From Hippopus hippopus (lineage: Eukaryota > Mollusca > Bivalvia > Cardiida > Cardiidae), in assembly GCA_946811185.2 (NCBI GenBank), contig OX328096.1, positions 70,741,345 through 70,805,344 on the forward strand: 64,000 bases of DNA, written 5' to 3'. Positions 25,201-37,200 of the stretch are shown one piece after another. The notes beneath the pieces are model-generated. The model was not told the origin of the DNA, searched no databases, and saw nothing but the letters and a program-made list of their open reading frames with translations. Each line of letters begins with the position of its first letter. The first letter of the stretch is position 1. Both the position numbers and the translations under genes were made by a program.

Positions 25201-28200
25201 AATCTAAAAATACCTTAAGAGGCTTTGTAGCCCATTAGGAAAATACCAATGAAAAAAAAAAAATCCTGCATTCGTCTTGCAACTAATGATTTGCAAACTT
25301 AAATATGAAATTCCAGGAAAGCATGGATAGGTGCACTGGCCACAATGATATAACTGAAATAATGTTGAAAACTGCATTAAACAGCATACAATCAGCAAAC
25401 TTCATTCATAGATAACAAATTTTTTGTAAGTTTGGTGAGATTACAAAAACCTGAATAGCTCCCTTTAAGCCATAGCAATATCTGTATCGTATCTAAATGC
25501 ACATAATATATATACATTGCTAACATTTTCATATTGATTACATAGTAATTCTTATTGGTCTTCTATGGTAGCTTGTCTCTAGGTGTAAGAAAGTTCCTAT
25601 CTCTTGCCAGATTAAAACTTCTGTCTTGGAATTAGTTTAGTTGATACCAAAAGGTATCATTGGCTTGGTAGGCACATTTACATTTTCTTGTTCTTGCACA
25701 ACAAAATTTCTTGTGCCATACCTAGGAAATATTTCAAAAGTATATTGTCAGCTTCATTTTAGATTACAAATATGATACAGATTTAAAGTACTCATCACGA
25801 GGGAACATGGCTAAAGCAAAATATTAGAATTACAAAACAATTCTGAAATTTAAAGCCCCTGAGAAAGAGGCCTTTTAAAAATATTTTAGGAAAAGGATAA
25901 ACTGCTGGTTACTAGCATTTTCTCCTTTTCACAATTTTTTATACCCTTGTAAATATAGAGACATCATTAAAGCAACAGCTTAAATGTTCTCTGCAATCAC
26001 TTTGAATTTGGTTTGGTTATAAATTTTGTTTGGTTAAGTGTTTAAAAAATTTTCTGTGTGATTTTTGTGTACAGGGATTGGTGTGAGAGGGCTTTCAATA
26101 GTGCAAAAACTCAAGAACAGAAAGACCAAATGGAAAATAAACTGAGAGATATAATAACACATGCTTTTACATCGGGTAAAGCTGAAAATACAGATTGGGA
26201 CAACGAGCCTTTGCCCTTGTAAGTGTGGAGTTCTCTCATTTGCTGCAACTGCATGTTATCCAGGACCTTTGGTTATTTAACCCTTTCCCAAACAATCCTG
26301 AGTTTTAACCGCCTTATGGAAGAAGACTTTTGAAAACATTGTGGGAAAAGGAGAAAATGCTGGTAACCAGCATTTTCTCCTTTTTCCACAATATTTTTTA
26401 CTTGATCAAGGACAATTCTTTTCAATTAAGCCATTTTTTAATTTGTTTTCTGCATTTTTTAATCTGTTTTCATTTTGGACAATTCTAAAAAAGTTTGTTT
26501 GGGAAAGGATGCAGTGCAATGAGTGACTGGATTGATCCAAGGCAGGGCCTTTCATCAGACTGGAAAAGTGGACATGAGCCATGTCCTGTAAAATGGGGGC
26601 TTAATGCATCTGCAAAAAGTGTCTGCCTATGTCAGCCTGAGCAATCCGCGCAAGCTGACATGGGTCGAACCTTCATGTAAATTTGTCTAGTCTTACTCCA
26701 GATCCCGTTGATTGTTAAGACAAAATGAATTTTATGGATCCATAATTATGTGATCACTTGCTTCGCCTAATGCATCATGGAGATGTATTAAACCCCTTTC
26801 TGTCAGAGCATATCATTTCCCTGCAGGGGGTTGAAGATTTTTTTTCTTTTTTGACCTTTATTAGCCACCACCATTGGTAAATGAGGGTGGTCGCCATCCC
26901 TCATTACCTTACAGATACTGATATTAACACTTTGGCTTGCCAGGCATTTACTTTTCACTTTGAATAAACGATTGATCATAGCATTTCACACTTGTACAAA
27001 TTAGAGGCATTTTCAAATTAGTAATATGTGGCTTCATTGATAAGATTTGTCTTTGACATTCGAGCAACATTATTGGAAAAAGGAGAAAATGCTGATGACT
27101 ATGAAGTCTTTGTAATCCAAAACATAGGTACCGGAGAGGTAACATGATGATTTTACAAGCTTGTTTTGATTTAAACTTTCATTTCCTCATTGAAAATTTA
27201 GGGGAGCAAAAAAAAAATTCCTGGGAGAAGCGTGAGATACAAACCTCACTAGAATGACACAATTCCTTTTCAATTGCTTCTTGTTGGTAAGGGAATTCGT
27301 TGCTGCAAAGAGCAGAACTTCTTTGATGATGTGTCATATCCTGGATGTGTGTGAAAATTTTTTAATATAGAAAATGATTGACTGAAAGGAAGAAACAGTC
27401 CAGTTAGAATTTGGTCAAAACATAATATAAAGCATGGAAAACAAAGGATTTGAAATTGAAGGGCTTATTAGCTCCATTGGCCGAAGGCCAGCGAGCTATT
27501 GTCATGGCGTTGTGTCCGTCATGCGTCTGTCTGTCCGTTCGTTCGTCCGTGCGTGCGTCCATAAACTTTTTCTTTAAAAAACTTCTCCTCAGAAACTATT
27601 GACTGGATTTTTACCAAATTTCACAGGAATGTTCCTTTGGTGGTCCTCTTTCAAATTCCTTCAAATAATTGTGTTCCATGAAGAATTCTGGTTGCCATGG
27701 CAACCAAAGTAAAAAACCTTTAAAAATCTTCTCCTCCCAAACCACTATTTGGATAGCATTATTATTTTGCAGGAATGTTCCTTAGATACAGGTTTACAGA
27801 ATTCCTTAAAAAAAAAAAGATCTGTCAAAAAACATGGCTTTTATGGGAGACTCATTTTCCTTTTATGGTATAAAGTAAAATCTTTGAAAAATTTCTTCTC
27901 TAAAACTATTCATTGGATTTCATTGTTGTTTTGCAGGTAAGTTCCTATGGTGGTTGTCTACCAAATTGTTTCTTCAGTGAGCTAAAATGCAGGATTGAAT
28001 GATAATTGTTAAAAACTTCCTTTCGCCATTATAGAAATATCAGGCCTGTGGGGCGATACAGGCGCTCAAGCACCTCTAGTTTTTCTTGTGCTTACCACAA
28101 GTGTTAGTCAAAATTAATTTGTATGAGGTAAAATTTTGTCAAAAGATGCAAACTTTGTCAAAAGATGCAAATTTACATGACTGTACATGGCACAATGATC

Positions 28201-31200
28201 TTGAGCTAAAAGGGACTGGAGGGAGGTGAAAAATTCTGATCAAACAAAACAAACCTTTGTTAATCCTTCACCATAGTTGCAAGATGTGACAACCCTAAGA
28301 AAGAAATCTTTTGTCAACAATGTGGGAAAAGAAGAAAATGCAGGTGACCAGCCTTGTCTCTTTGAAACATTTTCCAACATTTCCAAAACAAATTCCAATT
28401 TTGAGTCACATTCATTTTGTCTACTGCAAATGCTGTAAGTTTAGACTAGTCTAAAACTTTTTCATATGAAAAAGGGCTAATTTTACTGTTGTTTTGTTTG
28501 AACTCTTGTTTAGTTTTACAGCCATAACACATTTTACAGTTGATTCTTGAATATGCTATTTTACAATGTTGTGGTTATGTTCAGTGAGATGGGATCCTGA
28601 CAAATTCTTTCACTTTTACTGATTTTGTGGATCTAACTGCAAGGCATCTGACTGTATATACAAACCATATAGTCCCTTACCTCTCTGAACTCTTTCCCAT
28701 GGAACAAAAATTTACACTTGTTCAAATTGAAAGTATTTGCAGATGGCAATCTAAATGTGACTAAAGTGATGGAATTTGTCTGTGATAGGGTAGAAAACAT
28801 TATGGGGGAAAAAAGGAGAAAATGCTGGTTACCAGCATTTTCTCCTTTTTCCTCATTGTTTTTAAAGGTCTTTGTATGTAGTTGTTAAAATGCAGGACTG
28901 TATGGTGAAAGGTTAATAGTAACTGATCTGTATTTTACAACAGTATAGGGAATGGAAATTTAGTTCTTGCTTTCCTTTGTTCCACAGTGAAAGGTCAGAG
29001 AATGGTGGTATACCTGGTCCCCCAAAAGCAAAGAGAAGTAGGTGGGAGCCTGCCGCTAGTCCTAAAGGATTTCCTGGTTCACAACTCCCAGGTTAATAGA
29101 TTTGCTATGCTAGTTTAGTCATATCATTAGCATTTTCAAAGTATGTTAACATCTGAAGGTGCATTGATCATTCTATGTTAGGAGGTTGATTGACTGAGCT
29201 TGGTACTACCCAGCCGAGTAGCTCAGTGGTTAGAATATCTGACCTGTGACATGGTGGTGATGGGTTTGATACCCGGTTGAGGGGATTTTTCGCCTCGCAT
29301 CTCTAATGCATAAGAGAAAAGTAGTCGGTGACTTGGAAAGAAAGTTGTGTCAGCACTGGTGTGAGAAAGCCAGGAAACACATGCATAGGTTCACTGACTG
29401 CGATGTGATATGACCTTAGCTGTTAAAACAGAGTTAAACTCGAACACAAACAATTAGCTTGGTACTCAGTTCAACTCATGTGAGTATTGGTAGGTACTTT
29501 ATTCAGAGAGGATATTACTGCACAATTTTTCACAGCTTAGCATGTGTTATATGAAGTTAAATTTAGAAGGAAAGGTTCTTCGCATTATAGTGGGCTGGGT
29601 TCCGTATTTTTTGTGTAAAATGTTTGTGAACTTTTACTTTTGAGGTGTATTATAAATTAACACTATATTTCCACCTACATTTAGCTCTTTACCAAACAAC
29701 AAATTTTTTACTCTAATGTCTGAATTAAAAGGATTTCCAGATGACAAATTTAGCTCTAAAGGTTATTTCTGTCTTTTCCAAGGTAGAAAACATTTGGGAA
29801 GAAAGGAGAAAATGCTGGTTATCAGCAGTTTCTCCTTTTTCCTGCAAAAGCACTTTTTATCAGGTTAGTTAAAACTTTGGATTGTTTGGGAAAGAGTTAA
29901 CCCTTCACCACACAGTCCCAGGTTTTAACGACCCCGAAGAAAAACCCTTTTGAAATCATCATTGGAAAAGGAGAAAATGCTGTTTACCAGCATTTTCTCA
30001 TTTTCCTGCAGTGTTTTCCACCCTTCTCAAAATGGATTTCAATTTTTTGAGTCTTTATTATTTTGTCTATTGCAAATGCTTTGAATTTGGGCTAGTGTAA
30101 AATGTTGTCCTTTAGTAAAGGGTAAATAGTAAAGAGTAATTGATTGTTTGATATCGGACAGGTGCTATAGGATCATCCTATGATTCAGAGGAACCAGATG
30201 CCAGAAGAAAGAGTGCCAGAGGTATGAGAGGCTTTTCCAGAGGAAGAGGAATAATGAACTTTCCGAGAGGTCGTGGTAGAATACAACCACCAAGGTACTC
30301 GAGGTCAAGATCAAGGTCATATTCAAGGTCAAGATCTAGGTCATATTCAAGGTAAATAAAGCTCGACCATATCATCCAGGAACAATTGCCAGGATACAGA
30401 TTTAAACTTAACATTTCTTGGTGATAATCATTGGGAAAAGATTAATTTCTCCCTCACTACTGATCATTATTTGATGATGGTTATGGGGGAAAGCAGCGGG
30501 TGGTTTGGGAAGAATATTGTGCAAGGTACTGGTAACAGAAACTCCAGGAAAGCATGGGTAGGTGCTCTGGCTGCAACGATATAATTGAAATAATGTTGAA
30601 AATGATGTTAAGCACTATATAATGAATCAATATTTAACATTTCAAATAATTGAAGTCATCTTCACAGTCGATACTCCATAAGAGCTGAATATTAAGGCAT
30701 TCCTGGAGTAAAACATGAACAATTAAAAATGAATAAGAGAAGAGCAATGTGGTTGCATTTTGATAGTTAAAGGAAGATATTAGGCTGTGTATACATAAAA
30801 AGAAACCTTATTTAAATCTGTCTGCAAATCTTTCTATCCATCTTGAGACTAGTCAGAGTTCAGTTTATAAATCAAAAGACCGTTTCATAGCAACAATATT
30901 AGCCAGCATAGGAATGGACCTCAACCGTTTAACAAACAATCCTGTCTTTAAGACTGTGAGTAATGAAGGTTTTTAAAACATTGTCTAAAAAGGAGCAAAT
31001 CCAGGTAACTGAACAGAATCGTTCACAGTTACTGGGTCCTTAGTTTTCATACTTGCAAATCTATTTTTAAACTCAGGGAAAAAAGTACAGAATTCCGATT
31101 GCTTTTATTATCAATAGAAGTGGTGCTACACTATTTTCACCTGGAATTGCATGTCTTTTGCTGACAATGTATAGCATGTTTGGAAAATTCAGAATTGCCT

Positions 31201-34200
31201 GCAGAATATCATTCCTCAGGGAGGTGTTTATGTAAAATGAGCATCATGTTTCATAAAAGTTTTAAGTCTAAATAAGAACGAGCCATGTGCTGGTAAAAGG
31301 GCATTTAGTGCCTCTCTGTGATGCATTATACCAAGCAAGTCATCAAAATAATTTAATAAAATAATATAAAATCAATTTTGTTCAACAACTAAATGCATCA
31401 TGAGGTAGAATTGTCCTTGGACATGCAGAAAATTTATAAACAGCAAAAAGTATTGACCCACATCAGTCTGCGTAGACTGTGTAAGTTTACCCTTCGTCAC
31501 AGAGCATGGCTGAAATATCAATAATTACACATTATTCTTGACTTATTGATTATATTTGGGATAATTTTGTTTCAGATCACCGAGCTGGTCATCCAGATCC
31601 AGATCTAGGTCACGGTCCAGTTCCTATGACAGAAGGCGAAGACGATCACCTCCACTTAGAAGATCTCGATCTCCTATTAATAGGAGCAGGCGAAGGCAAA
31701 GGTAGGATAATGAGGGTTGTGCATTTTGTAATGAGAAAAGTTCTATGAACTATTGTCTGTTTAAATCCATATCCAAACAACAAAATTTTAGACTGTTCCA
31801 AATTGCAAGCATGTGTAGAGAAAAAAGATATATGTGGACCAAATTATGAACTTTGTCTTTTGTCTTTGAAAGGTAAGAAAACATTGTCAAAAAAAAGGAG
31901 AAAATGCTGGTTACCAGCATTTTCTCCTTTTCCCACAATGTTTTCAAAAAGTTTCAAGGTCATTGAAACTTGGGTTTGTGAGGTAAAGGGTATAAGGTAG
32001 CTATGTGATGGGTTTTGTCCCGTGATGTCTTTCACCTATTACTATAGGATTATGTGATGTAAAGAACCTGAAGAAGGTTTTCCAAAATATTGTGGGAAAA
32101 GAGTAAGATGCTGGTTAACAGTGTTTTCTTTTCCCGCAATGTTTTCTGCCGTAAAGGGATTCAGTTTACAGGTACATGAGATCAAAATGGTTTACAAGAA
32201 CTTGAAGAGCACCTTATGAAATGATTGTTTATATTTCGATGTGTTGGTTACTTAAGGTATAATCTTTTTGTCAGCGTTTGTCATTCAATAAAACCATGGT
32301 TGTTATGAGGCACACTGAATCTGGTCATTATTTAATTTGTTGTCTGAAAATGTCTTCTATTTGAACCAAGCTAAAATTTTGTTGTGTTGTTGATTTTAAC
32401 CCCCTTTTGCCAGAATGCAGCTCAAATATAATGGCTTAATTTCAGAAGCTACAGTCGAAGTAGAAGCAGAAGCTCATCCATGTCTAGTAGATCTTCCTAT
32501 GATAGTTTTAAAGATGATCCAAACAGTTTCCGGGGCCGGGGAAGGGGCTCTAGAGGCCGAGGTGATAGAGGAAGGAATGAAAGTAATAGAAGTAGAGGTC
32601 GAGGAGCAAGAAAATTTCAACAAGAAAAAGCAAGAAAAAAGTCAGGAGATACACCGGGAAAAGATGGGGATAAAAAGGTCTCACCAAAACAGCTCAAGAC
32701 AAATGACAAGAAAAATAAAACTAAGTAAGGTTACTTTACAATTGAACTAATAAAATAAATTTTATAAGAAAACCTTATTTTATAATGATAGGAGCAAGTG
32801 GCTTTACCAGTCAAAGCTATCAACCAATTACCAAACATTTTTGGATTTGACAACCATTAGACAGCTTTTGAAAACATTGTGGGAAAAGGAGAAACTCCTT
32901 TTCTCGCAATGTTTTCTACCCGTCAACAACAAATACCTTGATTTAAGCCACATTTTATTTGTAGAATGCAACAGCTTTCAATTTAGGTGTACATCCAAAA
33001 TTTTGTTTTCATTGTTAAGAAACTAAGCTTGATGCAGAAAAATAATTGATGTTTTGGTTATTTAATTGAGGTTATGGTAAGTAATTATATTCTAGTTTTG
33101 AAATCCTCATTAAATCCAAAAACTTGTACTGGAAAATTTGTCTGAATAGTCTTTATAATGATTTCAGTTAGTACTTATAGTACAGGATTTAGTGAAGAAA
33201 ACAAGCTCATGATCTAAACTACTTCTCCCCCCCCCCATCTCTCAGACTAAAAATTTTTTTTCCCTTCTTTTGAAGCATGAAGAAATTTAAGATGCAGCTG
33301 GAAGGAGAACAATCCACAGAAAAATTACTGGAAAGGCAAAAAAGATTTGGCAACCAACTCAGTAAAAGTACACCAAAGAATAAGATAAGCCTATCAACAA
33401 TCAATAATGTCAATGACGTATGTTGCATTTTCATAAAGTTCCTTTAATGTTGTGATAGAAGTAGAAATATTTTTTGTATGTATTTTTGCTCCCCTGTACA
33501 GGAATTTTCAATATAAAAGATATCAGAGCCCTGATAATGACCAAAAGTAAACAATGCAGGTGTTTAAATTTATATCATACTAGTTTAAAGTATGGAATTA
33601 TTGTGAGGACAACAATCTGTTATTGTAAGCTTGGTCTAAGTGTTGGCAGAAAAGTGAAGCTTAAAAGTTGGTCTAGCTAAGTTGCTCTACCTTTCGTTTA
33701 CTTCTTAACTGCTTTAACCCTTTCAGCGCTATAAGCGAAAACATGGGTTTTTGCAGACAGCATAGATCAAGATTAGACTGCACAAAACGTGATCTTAGAT
33801 CTATACCGTCCGCTTGTTTAGTCAAGATAGATATCTTTCAGAGTATCAATAGAAAGTATTTTCAGACGTCAAAAGAGGTCGAGTTTTAATATTTGGCGCT
33901 GAAAGAGTTAAAAATTCATAATATGTATCTGATTAATTTTTTATTTTATTTATCAGTGACTTCTAAACTGTGATTAATTTTTAGCTCCACTGGCCGAAGG
34001 CCAGCGGGCTCATGTCATGCCCCGGTGTCAGTTGTGCATCCGTGCATCCGTCCTTCTGTCCGTGTGTCCGTCCGTCTGTGTGTTAACTTTTATTTCAAAC
34101 ATCTTCTTCTCTGAAACTACTCATCCAATTTTGATTAAACTTCACAGAAATGATCCTGCCATGGTCCTCTTCCGAATTTCTTGAAAGAATTTGATTCCTT

Positions 34201-37200
34201 CAAAAACTCTGGTTGCCATGGCAACAAAACTTAAAAATATTGGAAATCTTTGAAAATCTTCTTGTTTGAAACCATAAGGCCTAAGGCTACCAAATTTGGT
34301 GTATAGCTTTATCTAGTAGACCTCTATCAAGTGTCTTCAAATTGTAGCCCTGGGGTCAAAATTGGCCCTGCCCCGGGGGTCACAAATTTTATAAGGGCTT
34401 ACATAGAGAAAACTTTAGAAGTCTCCCTGCACCTAGCCATAAGGCCTAGGGCTACCAAATTTCGCATGTGGCTTTATCTAGTGGGCCCCTAACAAGAGTG
34501 CCTAAATTATATCCCTAGGGTCAAATTTGACCCCACCTCGGGGGTCACAAGTTTTACATGGGCATATATGGTGAAAACTTTAGAAATCTCCCTGTACTTG
34601 GTCATAAAGCCTAGGGTTACCAAATTTTGCATGTAGCTTTATCTAGTGGGTCTTTACCAAGAGTGCCCAAATTATAGCCCTAGCGTTGAATTTGATCGCA
34701 CCCCAGGGGTCAGAAGTTTTACATGGACTTATATATAGTGAAAACTTTAGAAATCTTCTCGTTACTGACCATAAGACTTAGGGCTACCAATTTTAGTCCC
34801 TGTTTCAGGGTTCTCATGTTCAAAACCAATTTGCCAAGTATTGTAAAGTTTGGCATGTAGTGTTTTTACTTATTAGCCATTGGAGCAATACAGGACCATC
34901 ATGGCCCTCTTGTTTATTTTATTTATCAGTGACTTCTAAACTGATACTTTGTTGACAGTCTGATAAGAGCAGGATTCTGTACCCAGTGTATCTACACATG
35001 GGTTTAGAATGTTTGTAGAATATTTATGTTTACTTTTCCATTTAATTATAGTCAGATGAAGACAACTTTGACTGGGGTAAATATCATATAGTTGGTACCT
35101 GTAAGGATCTAGAAAAGCCATACTTGAGGTTGTCAGGAGTAAGTGTTTTGTTTCTCATTATCTTTATAGATCTGAATAGATAGGCAACATGCACTGTGAA
35201 AATGCAGCTTAATACATCTGCAAATAATATTGCCCTGTATCAGTTTCCCCAGGCTGACCTGGCTTAAAACTTCCTGCTTTTGGAAAGTTTGCAGCATAAT
35301 AAAAAACCATTCTACCTCATGATTCAGCTGAATTTTTGACACAATGGATCCATGTTAATCACATCCACTAAACCCTGTTACCCAGACAGCCTCTCAGATG
35401 TATTAGTCTGTATTAGAGTACTTAATCACAAGTGATATGTACATGTATTATTTGGTTTTGGATCTACAATAATCAAAATATTGTTTTATATGTATATGAG
35501 TCATGCTCTGGGAAAGTATCTGCAAAAAGAATTGGCCCATATCAGCCTGGCTGACCTGGGTTGAAATTTATCACTATTGATCAGTTTTCTGCATGTCAAA
35601 GGACCGGTCTACCTCATCATTTAGTCGGTTGGTGCACAAAATGGATTTTATGAATCCATAATTTTGTGATGACTTGCTTGGTATCATACATCACCGAGAT
35701 GTATTAAACTCCTTTTCTTCTTGTGATCCCCATTTGTTTACTTAAATAGTTCTAGAATTGCATATCGTGTCTGAGATGAGTATCATTGATGAATATCATG
35801 CTTTGAATTTGAACAGATTTACTGAACGTACAGTTTTTAGCTCTACTGGCTGAAAGCCGGCAGAGCTTATGTCATGGCGTGGTTTCCGTCGTCCGTCCGT
35901 CCGTCCGTTAGTCTTTTTCTTGTTTACGCGATGAAGTCTTCATTTGTGATCAGATTTTCGTGAAACTTGCACAGTTTGTTAATCTCATCAATAGCTTGAA
36001 CCCTATTGATTTTGAAAAAAATCCAACAAACAGTATGGGAAAAGTATCCATTTCAAGTTGAAAATTTCCATTTCTTGTTTACGCGATAAAGTCTGCATTT
36101 GTGGTCAGTTTTTCGTGAAACTTGCACAGTTTGTTTATCTCATCAATAGCTTCAACCCTATTGATTTTGAAAAAAATCCAACAAACAGTATGGGAAAAGA
36201 AGCCTTTTCAAGTTGAAAATTTCCATTTCTTGTTTACGCGATAAAGTCTGCATTTGTGGTCAGATTTTCGTGAAACTTGCACAGTTTGTCTATCTCATCA
36301 ATAGCAGGGATAAAGACTAGCACTCACCCAGTCACCCATGGCGACTGAAAATCGGTCTGGACGACAGAAAAATCCCGTACGATCGCCCAGCAGAGCGACT
36401 GATCGTCCCAGGAAAAATTTCGGTAAACGTCTGTATTTTGCCCATTTCGGTATACTGTAGTACCGATTTTCATTTTTATTATACACCTATCTATGATCCG
36501 AGTAAAATACGGGCGTTATCTAACTCGCTAATAGGCCTACAACTTGACAGAAAATTTTTCCGTATCAGCCTAGTACCGTGTGTAGAGCATAGTCGTGTAG
36601 ACGCACTATGTCTGTGTATTGACGGTAGGGTCTTTTCGCCAAATTCCTATCACGTTCGGCCCGCATGACAATGCACAAAAAACCCATTTCTAGAGTATCT
36701 ATAGCTATTTCATCAATTATTTGTCATCTATTTTTTTTTTCAAAAATTGTTTCTAAGCAGATTCTGATTTTATCCGAAATCAATGCCTAGATCTATTAGA
36801 TCTACATTTATGTGTTGTTTCGAAAAGGCATTTCCATATGCTACTGTACGATAAACTCGTGAACTTTGGAACCGCGATTCATTTGACTTGCCTCCTGCTT
36901 TATAACGAAAAGAAATGTACTGTTCTTGACAGTGACAGTGAATAACAATAATCAGTCTCATCCGATATGCACCTCTTTACACACGCAACTCGACATGATC
37001 CGACCACGCAGAAATGTAGACTGTTGTAATACTCCATATGTCTTGAATACTCTCCCCCTTCCAAAATGGCGGCGCCCATGACTTTGTAGTTTTCTCGATC
37101 AAAAATCATGTGGCGATTCATACTGGGTGTGTTGAAACCCGAGAAAAAAAAAAACGCAAACGGTTGAAGAGAAATGGGCATATTATCGGGAATATGATGA

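Noticed and set aside
32415..32750. 111-codon + strand frame ([20 protein letters not shown]...)
   Set aside because: It is the out-of-frame shadow of LENG8 exon 10; the RS/RGG frame is phase-consistent with its neighbours.
33940..34943. A 31-bp target-site duplication around the 33983 element
   Set aside because: The flanking repeat extends to a 41-bp tandem unit with the element inserted into the second copy, so a pre-existing duplication plus T|T insertion explains it better.
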